From the NCBI RefSeq assembly GCF_964204645.1, contig NC_134030.1, positions 14,166,447 through 14,230,446 on the forward strand: DNA of 64,000 nt. Direction: 5' to 3'. Shown here one piece after another: positions 25,717 through 34,357 of this stretch (positions are counted from its first letter, which is position 1; every line of letters starts with the position of its first letter). This DNA is from Tubulanus polymorphus. Its lineage: Eukaryota > Nemertea > Palaeonemertea > Tubulaniformes > Tubulanidae. The notes beneath the pieces were generated by a model. The model did not search any database, had not been told where the DNA came from, and saw only the letters and a program-made list of their open reading frames with translations. Position numbers and translations under genes: made by a program.

Positions 25717-26329
25717 TTATTTTATGAATTTATATTCATATGGAAATTGTAGTCTCAGTAATAATTTTGAACCTTTATTATTCTTTAATTTATTCATATA
25801 TTCATCATGTAATTCAGTAGGTATAATTTGATTTTCTTCCAATGATTGTTGCATAGATTTTTTTATCTTCGTTATAAAATAAAACTAGAAATCTTATATT
25901 CTCCCTAAAGTCTTTAACAATTGAATTATATTTTTGATTTAAAACCCATGTTGTTATCCCGAAATGTCTCCCAGAGAAAGCTAAATAACATAACTCACTT
26001 TCTCTCACTTTTGAATCATGTAAATTTGCGCAATCATCTATAATGAATAATGTATTTGATCCTTTATAAGTATCAATTGCTATTTTTATACAATTATCTA
26101 AATTTTCTTTTACTGTTTTAGGATCTAATATAATAAACTTTTTCATCTTAACTATATCTCTATTATATGTTTTATTCATTTCATAAGTAGGGCAGAATAA
26201 TGTTATATTATCAAAATGATTCTTATAAATAGTTTCTAATAAATCTAATATGAAATGTGTCTTACCACAATTGGTTACTCCAGTAACTAACATATTATGC
26301 GGTTCAAATATAAATAAATCTTTATTCAT
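25717..26329 (-). pseudogene. A32/FtsK-type genome-packaging ATPase, frame broken near its end
   Basis: The first 171 codons from ATG at 26329 carry Walker A GVTNCGKT (residues 17-24), Walker B LFIIDD (94-99), and GRHFGITTWVLNQ (120-132), a family motif near the sensor region. The motor would pump viral DNA into the capsid. That frame stops at 25814. From about 25858 a second frame continues with the family-typical tail (KLLLRLQFPYEYKF) to a stop at 25717-25719, so a one-base change separates body and tail. The gene is closest to the palindromic terminus and starts in GAATAAATG. An inverted relic of its tail lies at 30435-30515. Confidence 0.85.
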
Positions 26330-26438
26330 TTATTCTTTTAATTTTACTAGATAAAATCCATTCATTAAATTTATCATCGTATCCTTTATATTTCACCAAA
26401 GAATACTTTTTTCCTTTAAGAGTTTTTGTTTTCAATAC

Positions 26439-27413
26439 TTATTCTATTTTGTATTCTATTTCATCTGGGTTTGGTACAAGTGATAATTCTTGTTCATAGA
26501 AATAACCTAATATTTCTTCATCTTTTAGATCTTCTAATTTATAAACAAATGGTTTAGTTAATATTATCTTTTTAATCTTGAATATTTCTTCTGTAAAATT
26601 TGGGGTATAACCTTTATAAAATGTTTTTCTATATTTAGATATTCTTACGTGTTGTCCTATTTTAAATTTAGGTTCGCCGAAATCATGTGTAACAAACGCA
26701 CCATACAAATTATTCCAAACTATTTCTGAATTATCTTCTTTTCTAGCTTGTATAGGTTTCATATTTATAGAACTATGTATAGAATTATTATAACCTTTCA
26801 CTAAATCATCTAACACATCGATATATTTATATGTTTCATTAGCAGTAAAATATTTCCACATTCTAGTTTTCAATGTTTTATTAAATCTTTCTATAATAGA
26901 TGCTTTTTTATCTGAATGTGTTGAAATATAATCTACATCGTTATCAGATAATAGTTTTTTAAAATGTTTGTTATAAAATTCCTTACCTTCATCAAATTGT
27001 ATCTTATCTGGAATAGCTTCTTTAAATATATTCTTAAAAGCATTTGTTACTTCTATTCCAGTTTTATTTTTGATTGGAATTGACCATGCGTATCTCCTGA
27101 ATATGTCTATAACATTTAATATCCAGAAATATCCTTTGTTGTATTCTTCTAAGTTCTTCATGTCAATTAAATCTGCTTGCCATTGTTGATCGATATATGA
27201 AACCATAACTTTTCTTGTTAAATAAGTTTTATCCATTTTCTTGTGAATTTGATATGTTGGTTGATTTTGTAACCATGATTTTAATTCACTATATTTTATA
27301 TCACCATTTTCATTATCAGATTTAATTTTATTCCATAATTCTGAAACGTTAGAATATGATACTTCACTCTCTGGGCTATAATATAAATCTCTTAGATATT
27401 GTTCTTTTTTCAT
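26439..27413 (-). CDS. Polinton-type integrase (rve superfamily)
   Basis: The 324-residue open frame looks complete. It has an RNase-H-fold core with catalytic residues D81 (QWQADLI), D141 (IQFDEGKEF) and E175 (SIIERFNKT), so 33 residues separate the second and third. It is preceded by a helical N-terminal part with QPTYQIHKKMDKTYL and followed by a small basic SH3/chromo-like tail (GQHVRISKYRKTFYKG). Such integrases insert the linear element DNA into the host genome. ATG at 27413 is in the context AAAATAAGATG, an exception to the TAAATG starts of its neighbours. It is one of the few core genes without a break. Confidence 0.9.
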   Translation of the reverse strand: MKKEQYLRDLYYSPESEVSYSNVSELWNKIKSDNENGDIKYSELKSWLQNQPTYQIHKKMDKTYLTRKVMVSYIDQQWQADLIDMKNLEEYNKGYFWILNVIDIFRRYAWSIPIKNKTGIEVTNAFKNIFKEAIPDKIQFDEGKEFYNKHFKKLLSDNDVDYISTHSDKKASIIERFNKTLKTRMWKYFTANETYKYIDVLDDLVKGYNNSIHSSINMKPIQARKEDNSEIVWNNLYGAFVTHDFGEPKFKIGQHVRISKYRKTFYKGYTPNFTEEIFKIKKIILTKPFVYKLEDLKDEEILGYFYEQELSLVPNPDEIEYKIE

Positions 27414-27419
27414 CTTATT

Positions 27420-27779
27420 TTAATCCATTAATAATAATCTTGGTTTATTTTCAATGACTTTATAATTTGACTTATTTTCTGGTATGATAGGTTTATTGTC
27501 ATTGGAATCATCTTTATCATCAGATTTGAATTTTGATTTATATATTACACCGGATAATATAATAACTGTTACTAATCCAATTGTAATATGTAATTTATAA
27601 TTACTTCCAGCATTAGAAGAATCAGATGGATTGTTATTTGAATCAATATCAGGTGATTCATTTATATCAGTTAATTTCTTTTTCTTAGCTTTTTTTAATT
27701 CTGAAGATCTTTTACCTAATTCTCTTGCCCATTTAATTTGTTTCTCGGATCTAGCCTTTTTCTTAACTCCATCACTCAT
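27420..27779 (-). CDS. Small basic single-pass membrane protein
   Basis: This 119-residue protein has a strongly basic start (KKKARSEKQIKWARELGKRS), a low-complexity Asp/Asn/Ser linker, one membrane segment (about 70-85, IGLVTVIILSGVIY) and a charged tail. Similar short proteins with an RSEKQ...WARELGKRS-like start occur near the integrase in other Polinton-like elements; I recognise the pattern but know no function. It overlaps the upstream gene by 8 bp and starts at AATAAATG. A virion or DNA-binding role is a guess. Confidence 0.6.
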   Translation of the reverse strand: MSDGVKKKARSEKQIKWARELGKRSSELKKAKKKKLTDINESPDIDSNNNPSDSSNAGSNYKLHITIGLVTVIILSGVIYKSKFKSDDKDDSNDNKPIIPENKSNYKVIENKPRLLLMD

Positions 27780-28374
27780 TTATTTTAGTTAATTTTTGTT
27801 CTGATTCATTTTCTGTTTCGCCGTTTGGTTGTAGTATATCTGTTTCGTTCTTACCTGATTTAAATTCCATAGGTTTGATGTTCGAAAATGTTATGACACC
27901 AGTAGAAATTAATGTCATAACCGATCCTAATTGAAATGAAGCATATCCAACCCATTTTTGTAATTCAGTCATAACTAAGTAGTCATTTTTCAAATCACTA
28001 TATAATTTATTTTCATCATCAATTGGTATTAACTGGTTACATAACTTAGAATAACATTTGACAATACCATCTGAAATAGAATTATTTATTCGGGCCAATC
28101 TTGCCTCTTCATAAATCTTAAAAAATTTTATTACTTTATCTGGTTTCATAGCATCTAATTCTTGAAAAGTTATTATTTTCGCGATAAACTGATTACATTT
28201 ACCACTAGCAATTAATAATTCTAGATGGTGTTTACAATATAAGAAGTATTCATAATCTATATTGTTATTAACTTGAATAGAATAAGAAACAACTGTATCT
28301 TTATTATCACTTATGCCCAAATCATCTAATGTTTTTTCAATATCAATACTATTCTTACTCGATTTCTTTGACAT
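27772..28374 (-). CDS. Conserved Polinton-like protein, helical, function unknown
   Basis: This 200-residue protein starts in TATAAATG. It contains FLYCKHHLELLIASGKCNQF, FQELDAMKPDKVIKFFKIYE and ARLARINNSISD, a helical pattern I associate with an unnamed family found beside the integrase and ATPase in Polinton-like elements. One weakly hydrophobic stretch (about 140-163) lies near the end. No catalytic motif is visible. It overlaps the following gene, which suggests co-transcription. Confidence 0.6.
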   Translation of the reverse strand: MSKKSSKNSIDIEKTLDDLGISDNKDTVVSYSIQVNNNIDYEYFLYCKHHLELLIASGKCNQFIAKIITFQELDAMKPDKVIKFFKIYEEARLARINNSISDGIVKCYSKLCNQLIPIDDENKLYSDLKNDYLVMTELQKWVGYASFQLGSVMTLISTGVITFSNIKPMEFKSGKNETDILQPNGETENESEQKLTKINE

Positions 28375-29561
28375 TTATATTAGAGAAATTTAATAAGAAA
28401 AATATTATAAGTATTTTGATACTAGATAGTTAAAGGTAAAGAATTCTAGTATTGACTACTGATACTAATTATTTGAATTTTAAGAATTTCTATTTGAATC
28501 TATTCAAAATATAAAGTATTCTCTTTTGAAAAGAAAGTATTAAAAATATAATAGAATTCACTAGCTAGTTGAAGTTATTGTTTTTTAAATACTTTTTATT
28601 TGAATTAGGATTTAGATTATCTCACTACTATTGTTTATCTATAGGAGCAGTAATTATAACTGTCCAGATAAGTCATTTCGGATTCTTGATAATAAATCCT
28701 AAAACTGAAAATAAATTCAAAGAAACGAATGGTGGAAATACTATTTCATAAACACACGTATATTTTATTCTACAATCATTATCGATTTCCACATTCCAAG
28801 CCGCTCGGCAGCCGAGCGGTAAGGTATGCGTGGAATGCAGGTATCAATAAAATACAATACAACATCTGTCACTGTGTGACATTAACAACAGCTGAATGAC
28901 GCAATTGAAATTCCGGCAAACGTAATGCATTGAAAGCCTATACAGTATGGCTAAACTGCTACAGTCTCATGAGTTGAAATATCCATAATTTCTGATTCCA
29001 CGTCGATCTATCTTCACTTTCTTGATTCAATGGCCTTCATTTTGTTATCTAAAAGATAAATATCTAACGTAGAATAAAATTAATTTGAAGTTGTAGTTGT
29101 AAAATATTAATTACAACACTTAAACATAGCCATTCGTGGCGCATTTTACCAGGATAAGTTTTACATGTTTAACGTTTCCCAACGCCTTAATAACAACAAA
29201 AACAGTACTTACACTTATAACTGTAAACTCCTAAAATTGTGTTCATAGAGAGAATATCCTATACGTTCCTATGCTTATGTGCTGCGCGTTTATAACTGCC
29301 AGTTATTCACTAGCTAAACACTGTCTGTGCAACAGATGTTCCTTGGTAATGTTATTGATTAATCCTTTTCAACTTAAATAGAACATTCGATCAATATTCA
29401 AATGAGGTACACCCTATTCAACTGAATATAACGTGCTACAGATGCTTTTGTAAACAACCTAATACAATTACATATAGGCGATTTGATATAGATCGAGAGT
29501 AACCGGTTTTCTAAGCGTTTAACATTCAACGAATTTTTCATTATGTGTTGAGTTCCATAAT
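28375..29561. other. Gap in copy B, probable insertion
   Basis: The first roughly 380 bp are as A+T-rich as the viral genes but hold only an unsupported 60-codon frame on the plus strand (28569-28751, no ATG). From about 28760 to 29560 the composition becomes host-like. It includes a GCCGCTCGGCAGCCGAGCGG hairpin near 28800. This looks like an insertion or a non-viral replacement. I could not find terminal inverted repeats or a target duplication. Confidence 0.45.
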
Positions 29562-30134
29562 TCAACAAATGTCTAGTTTATTAGATTTAATTATGTTTTC
29601 CTTCTTTTCTAAAGGCCTTAAATCTTTCCAACTCCAAATAAGTTTTTTATTGTATTCATCATTCATGTTAAATTTAGATATTGGCAACACATGATCAATA
29701 TGAAAGTATTCACCATAATTATCTATATTCATTTTATCATCGAATTGATATATTATCCATGATATGAAAAATTCATCTGAACAACCCAATAAATTAGATA
29801 GTGTTTCTGAATGTGTTTCTTTGTTGACTAATTGTGTTAATCTAGATCTTAAGCATTGTTTCAATCTAAAATTAAGATCTGTTTGATATCTTTCTCTCAT
29901 ATATTCTGCCATATAATAATTATAATGTTCTATATTATCTTCTCGATATTGTTTGGTATATAGTTTAAAACAAGTTTTACAGCAATATTGAAAACCATCT
30001 TTGCTAATCTTACGCTTACTAAATTCTGTTAAAGCTAATTTATCTAATTCACATTTAGAACACTTCTTGTAATATATATTTATAACACCAGTGTTATTTG
30101 TAATATTGATAATTTGTGGTTGTTCTGGTTCCAT
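29562..30134 (-). CDS. HNH endonuclease with N-terminal zinc-binding cysteines
   Basis: The 190-residue open frame starts at TAATAAATG. A Cys cluster (C25, C28, C51 or C52, C55) forms a probable zinc ribbon. The HNH core is FHIDHVLPISKFN (histidines at 145 and 148) with IWSWKDLRPLEKKENIIKSN supplying the later Asn, the layout seen in HNH nucleases of large DNA viruses. It would cut DNA. It may be a free-standing homing nuclease or serve genome processing or recombination. A unit of the terminal 91-bp repeat lies just upstream. The 3' end abuts the probable insertion, so the last residues may not be original. Confidence 0.8.
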   Translation of the reverse strand: MEPEQPQIINITNNTGVINIYYKKCSKCELDKLALTEFSKRKISKDGFQYCCKTCFKLYTKQYREDNIEHYNYYMAEYMRERYQTDLNFRLKQCLRSRLTQLVNKETHSETLSNLLGCSDEFFISWIIYQFDDKMNIDNYGEYFHIDHVLPISKFNMNDEYNKKLIWSWKDLRPLEKKENIIKSNKLDIC

Positions 30135-30149
30135 TTATTATACATATTT

Positions 30150-30656
30150 TTTTACTAAATTGATTTTAGAAGTTATTCATTTATATGTTATTCATGAATA
30201 TATATGAATTATTTCAATAAAACTTTACTAACAATTTTAATGTTTAAAAATCTAACTCATACAAATATAAATATTGAAATATGTTTAAAATATACCTATG
30301 TATTAGATACCCTATTAGATACCCTAATACCTGATACCCTATTAGATACCTTAAATACTTAAAACCCCCTTTTTAAAAATAAATATTATTTATACAATTT
30401 TCAACCAATTTATTTTTATTTTTTCAACTAATATATGAATAAGTTTGAAAATAATAAAGGTTATTTATTATTACTGAGGTTTCAATTTCCATATGAATAT
30501 AAGTTTATAAAATAAGATATTTTATGTATTAGATTGTATTAGATATGTATTAGATACCTTAAATACCTTAAATACTTAAAACCCCCTTTTTTATTTACAA
30601 TTATTTTATATAATTTTCAACCAATATTATTATTTGTGTTAAATATAATTAATATC
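30150..30656. repeat. Terminal-type repeats and duplicated A+T-rich block inside copy B
   Basis: About 30170-30290 is one diverged unit of the 91-bp repeat seen at 17588 and 62370. At 30297-30360 are short repeats of the type TATTAGATACCCTATTAGAT. A block of roughly 90 bp (AGATACCTTAAATAC...ACCCCCTTTTT...TTTTCAACCAAT) occurs twice, near 30336-30412 and 30546-30630, on either side of the inverted ATPase relic. Such sequences belong at element ends, so this may be a junction between two element copies. Confidence 0.7.
30435..30515 (+). pseudogene. Inverted relic of the packaging-ATPase C terminus
   Basis: From ATG at 30435 the plus strand reads a 26-codon frame ending in FQFPYEYKFIK and TAA, closely matching the last codons of the ATPase frame at 25717. 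The DNA is similar as well (TTTCCATATGAATATAA in both). The orientation is opposite to all other genes of copy B. It is too short to function and marks a rearrangement or a second element copy. Confidence 0.75.
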
Positions 30657-31488
30657 TTAATCACTTTCATCATCAGACCCTAACAATTTATTCAAATTCT
30701 CTACCGAATATTCATCTTCAAATTCTCTATTATTTTTATACTTATTTTTCACCTTTTTTACTGCATCATCAATAGTTGTTTCATTGTTATGCTTATTCAT
30801 CCAATCAAATTTATCATTATTTTCTACTTTATGTTTCATAGAATCTTTATTAGTGTTTGCTCCTAATATTTCATTTACAGTGTTTGATCCTAATATTTCA
30901 TTAGCATCGGTTAGATCTAATTCATCTTTATTAGGTGTTGCTAATAATAAATCTTCATATATTTTTTCACCATTTACTTTTTGATTTGAAACAAACTTTG
31001 TAACATATCTAAATGGGTGTTCTATAAATTCTTTTAAACCAACGTTCTATAACATTATTTATATGTACCCTTGTATTCATATGTTTATTCCAATTTGATG
31101 TAGCGTTTGAAAATTCACTTTTACAATATCCACAATAATTTCTATTTTCACTAACATTTAATATTATTTCATTATTAGATGTAGAAGGTATTACATTATT
31201 AGATGTAGAAGGTATTGCATTATTAGATGTAGAAGGTATTACATTATTAGATGTAGAAGGTATTACATTATTAGATGTAGAAGGTATTACATTATTATCA
31301 ATTACATTACTTAAATTATCAACAACTTCACTTTTATTATTATCTATTTCTATTAGTTTAGTTTTATAATTTTTGAAAATAGGATCAAATATCAAAGCTA
31401 TATTACAAGGTATTACATAATATAAACCATCATTATTTTCATGTGTATCGATGTATGGTATATGTTTATATACTTTACCTCCTTGCAT
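30657..31488 (-). pseudogene. C2H2 zinc-finger protein with octapeptide repeat, frame broken
   Basis: The first frame (31488-31009, 159 residues, start TAATAAATG) has five tandem copies of NNVIPSTS (one reads NNAIPSTS) at residues 65-105. A C2H2 finger follows: C119, C122, H136, H142 in CGYCKSEF...HMNTRVH. It stops at 31009. From about 31030 a second frame continues to 30657 with KEFIEHPFRYVTKF, a doubled NEILG(S/A)NT motif and an acidic C terminus. Zinc-finger proteins of this build are common in Polinton-like elements. The break lies near 31010-31035. The role, DNA or protein binding, is unknown. Confidence 0.7.
31191..31320. repeat. 24-bp coding minisatellite, five units
   Basis: The plus-strand phrase ATTATTAGATGTAGAAGGTA recurs every 24 bp, encoding the NNVIPSTS repeat on the minus strand. 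The units are nearly identical at the DNA level, so the expansion is recent. Confidence 0.95.
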
Positions 31489-31520
31489 TTATTATATAAA
31501 TTTTTATTAAAGTTAAAATT

Positions 31521-32764
31521 TTAATACATAACACTATTTAATTGAGAATTTACAATATTTAATTGCGCGTCAGATATAATATAAATGTGCACTTTGAAAT
31601 TTTTGATTCCTTTATTCTTTGTCATGAATAATTGTATTCCATCTTTAGTGTTCTGTAGTTTTTTTCCAGAACCATGTAATGAATTATCCTCTGTTGTTCT
31701 AAAATCTAACCATAATGCATATTTATTACCGGTATAATAATCAATTTGATTAATGTTACAATTTTCAGATGATTTTACTTTTTCATTCATAAAATGTTTT
31801 CTAATTTCTGGCCATTGATCATTCTCATTCCTTGACAAAATATTTTATTTGCTATTCCTTCGATAGTTATTTCTACTTTTGTTATTTCAGTATTATAATA
31901 ATTATCAACATTTATTGCACCATTAGTATATGTTGCAATGGTAAAAAATATTAATATACCTTTAATAGATCTTCTTGGGAAGTTAATATTCTCATTAATT
32001 ATTTCATCATTTGCATTAATAGTTACAGTTTTAAATTTATCAATATAATCATATAATAATGAAAATCCTTGATTGTATTTAGTTTGAATTATACTTGAAA
32101 TATTTTCATCAGTTACTGTATCATATTCTAAACATATATTCGATAATTTATAACTCATATCTTTATTAACGCTAGATATTACAATTTCATTTACAGGAGC
32201 AAATGTTATTTCGAATATAACGTCTTCTTGAATTGCGTATTTATATAAAGGTGCATTGTTATTTATCAATTCAAAGTCTAATGGAATTTTATATTTGCTT
32301 CCATATATACTTTTTATCAATTTATCTATAGAATTAGTTAATATTGCATTATATGCTTCTGATCTTAATTTATTTTGGTTTTCTGATTGGATTCCTTGAA
32401 ATATCATATTATTTCTATTTTCTTTAGTTAACCATAAATCTTTATAATGCATAAATAAATTATAATCATCTAATGTGAAAACTGTTTCTGGACCAATCTT
32501 TATAGTTAATTTTTTTATCAAATATCTTCCAACATTATCAACAACATAATTATTATTAATACCGATTACTTTTATATCGGCTGATAAATAAATACTATTT
32601 GGAACATAAAAAGTATTTTGTGTTAATCGAGGAATTCTAACATATAAAGTTTCATCAGGATTAATGTTAGAAGGATTATGTGTAATTATATGATGTGATC
32701 TTTTTGCTTTAATAGCATTAGATATTCTATGATTCTTAGAAGGATTGATATAACTCCCACTCAT
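31521..32764 (-). pseudogene. Major capsid protein (double jelly-roll), one frame change
   Basis: From ATG at 32764 (AATAAATG) a 325-codon frame covers most of the protein, with a conserved-looking strand run ending at NKIFCQGM. A second frame to 31521 adds about 100 residues with LWLDFRTTEDNSLHGSG and DAQLNIVNSQLNSVMY, the C-terminal hallmark of Polinton capsid proteins. The frames overlap at 31787-31838 and differ by one position near 31825. No classical slippery heptamer is visible there, so a disabling indel or a sequencing error is more likely than programmed frameshifting. Length and hallmarks fit a hexon-type icosahedral capsid protein. Confidence 0.85.
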
Positions 32765-32784
32765 TTATTTAACAAAAAAATTAA

Positions 32785-33162
32785 TTATTTATTTTTTATC
32801 ATGTTTACTAAACCAAAAATAATTGCACTTACAACTGTAATTAAAAATAAAATAATATGTTCAGCAGCAAAGTTAATAATGTTTCCTGCAGATTTCAATA
32901 TAAAACCAACAATTGATGCAATAACTCCTGGCAATGCTGCAGCAGATTTCTCATTTGATTTGCTTGATAGTTCCCATAAATATTTTGCTAATTTCTTTAA
33001 ACCATCGTGTTTATTTGGAGTAGGAGTAGATTTTAAAGCATTTGATATTGCTAAACCAATTGTTGTAAATAACATAGTTACAGCTGTTAGAATTGAAAGA
33101 ATTGTTATTCCTTCTAATTTAAATAATAACTTTATTCTATCTTTCAATGATATTTCAGAATT
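32785..33162 (-). CDS. Small multi-pass membrane protein
   Basis: About 120 residues with three hydrophobic segments: ITILSILTAVTMLFTTIGLAI, AAALPGVIASIVGFILK and HIILFLITVVSAIIFGLV. No ATG is present at the 5' end. The frame opens at 33162 and the likely first codon is TTG at 33147, or the gene begins by fusion with the gene before it, whose stop overlaps at 33155. I associate this pattern with small membrane proteins next to the capsid gene in Polinton-like elements; a virion membrane role is inferred. Confidence 0.5.
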   Translation of the reverse strand, partial: NSEISLKDRIKLLFKLEGITILSILTAVTMLFTTIGLAISNALKSTPTPNKHDGLKKLAKYLWELSSKSNEKSAAALPGVIASIVGFILKSAGNIINFAAEHIILFLITVVSAIIFGLVNMIKNK

Positions 33163-34342
33163 TTAGTTTAATCAACAAATCTTTAAAAATAACTTTTTTT
33201 CTATTAATATTATAATCATATGATTTTAATAATAACTTAATTTCTTCTTTTTGTAATTCTATGTTATATTCTAAATCATCTTTTTCTTTTTCTAAATATG
33301 CATTTCTTTTTTTAAATTCGATTTCTTCAATAACTTTATTATCTCTATCTAATTTTAGTTGTTCTATTTCTTTATTTTTATCAGTTAATTCTTTTTCTAA
33401 AGTTCTAATTTTAATATCTCTTTTACTTTTTTCATGCGAAATTTTATCAGCTGATTCTTGCATACCTTTAATTTCTCTACGTGTTTGTTCAGGAAATTGT
33501 TTTAATTCTTCATCAGTTAAATCAAGTAATCCTTTTTCTAGTAAAGATTGTATTTGATTTATTCCAGTTTCAGCACCAGCACCAGATGTATCTGGTATAC
33601 TATTCATCTCTTCTGAATCTCTTAATCTATCAATTTGTTTTTCAAATGTTAATTGTAATTGACTTGAATCATTATCAATTTGTTGAATATCTCTTCTCGA
33701 TGTTTCGGGCGTTGAAGATCTTAATTTATCTAATCGATCTCTATACTCTTCCATTTCTGTTTCTGAATTTGTATTGATTATTTTTAATAAGTCATCAATT
33801 CTTTCACTAAATTCTGTTATATTATCATCTCTTTCTTCTTGTGTAACATCAGTTATTTCATTATTAATACTTATTATTTTAATTCTATCTGGTTCTAATT
33901 TTCTCAAAGTTGATTCCGCTAATATTTTATTTAGTCTTGTCTTTTGATTAGTGATATCAATATAATAATCACCATCCAAATGATAATAATATTTACCTTT
34001 AAAAAGTTTTAAATTTTCTGCTAAAAGTTCAGCATCTCTATCACTTATATTATACCCAGATCTTTCAAATACAGGTTTGAATTTATAAATAATTTTATTA
34101 TATTCTAAATCTTGTCTTGATAAACCTTGATTTAAATTTTCAGGAGGTATTCTCGATCTAGTTCTTCTATCAAATTCATCTGTTGATGGGGCTTTAGAAC
34201 CACTATCTGCTAAATTAGAATTATATGCTGATTCATTACCATCATCGATATTAGTTTCTGCATCATTATAATCATCATCAATATATCCTTCATTATAATT
34301 TCCCATGCCTTCCATTTCATAATCTTCTCCACCTTCTGCCAT
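33155..34342 (-). CDS. Acidic coiled-coil protein, function unknown
   Basis: 395 residues. The first 60 are acidic and Gly/Asn-rich. A middle globular part contains KGKYYYHLDGDYYIDI. The last 120 residues form a long coiled coil with heptads (EKELTDKNKEIEQLKLDRDN). It starts GTAAATG. No enzymatic motif is seen. Its position between the capsid region and the next structural-looking gene suggests a minor virion or scaffolding protein. That is inference only. Confidence 0.6.
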   Translation of the reverse strand: MAEGGEDYEMEGMGNYNEGYIDDDYNDAETNIDDGNESAYNSNLADSGSKAPSTDEFDRRTRSRIPPENLNQGLSRQDLEYNKIIYKFKPVFERSGYNISDRDAELLAENLKLFKGKYYYHLDGDYYIDITNQKTRLNKILAESTLRKLEPDRIKIISINNEITDVTQEERDDNITEFSERIDDLLKIINTNSETEMEEYRDRLDKLRSSTPETSRRDIQQIDNDSSQLQLTFEKQIDRLRDSEEMNSIPDTSGAGAETGINQIQSLLEKGLLDLTDEELKQFPEQTRREIKGMQESADKISHEKSKRDIKIRTLEKELTDKNKEIEQLKLDRDNKVIEEIEFKKRNAYLEKEKDDLEYNIELQKEEIKLLLKSYDYNINRKKVIFKDLLIKLKF

Positions 34343-34357
34343 TTACATAATAAAAAA

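Noticed and set aside
31191-31320. CRISPR-like array
   Set aside because: The 24-bp units are contiguous with no spacers and encode an in-frame octapeptide; the host is a eukaryote.
31787-31838. Programmed frameshift in the capsid gene
   Set aside because: No slippery heptamer or obvious downstream structure is visible, and other genes of the same copy carry similar one-base breaks, so decay is the simpler reading.
32729-33777. Plus-strand frames opposite the membrane and coiled-coil genes
   Set aside because: They are antisense shadows of the viral genes on the minus strand.
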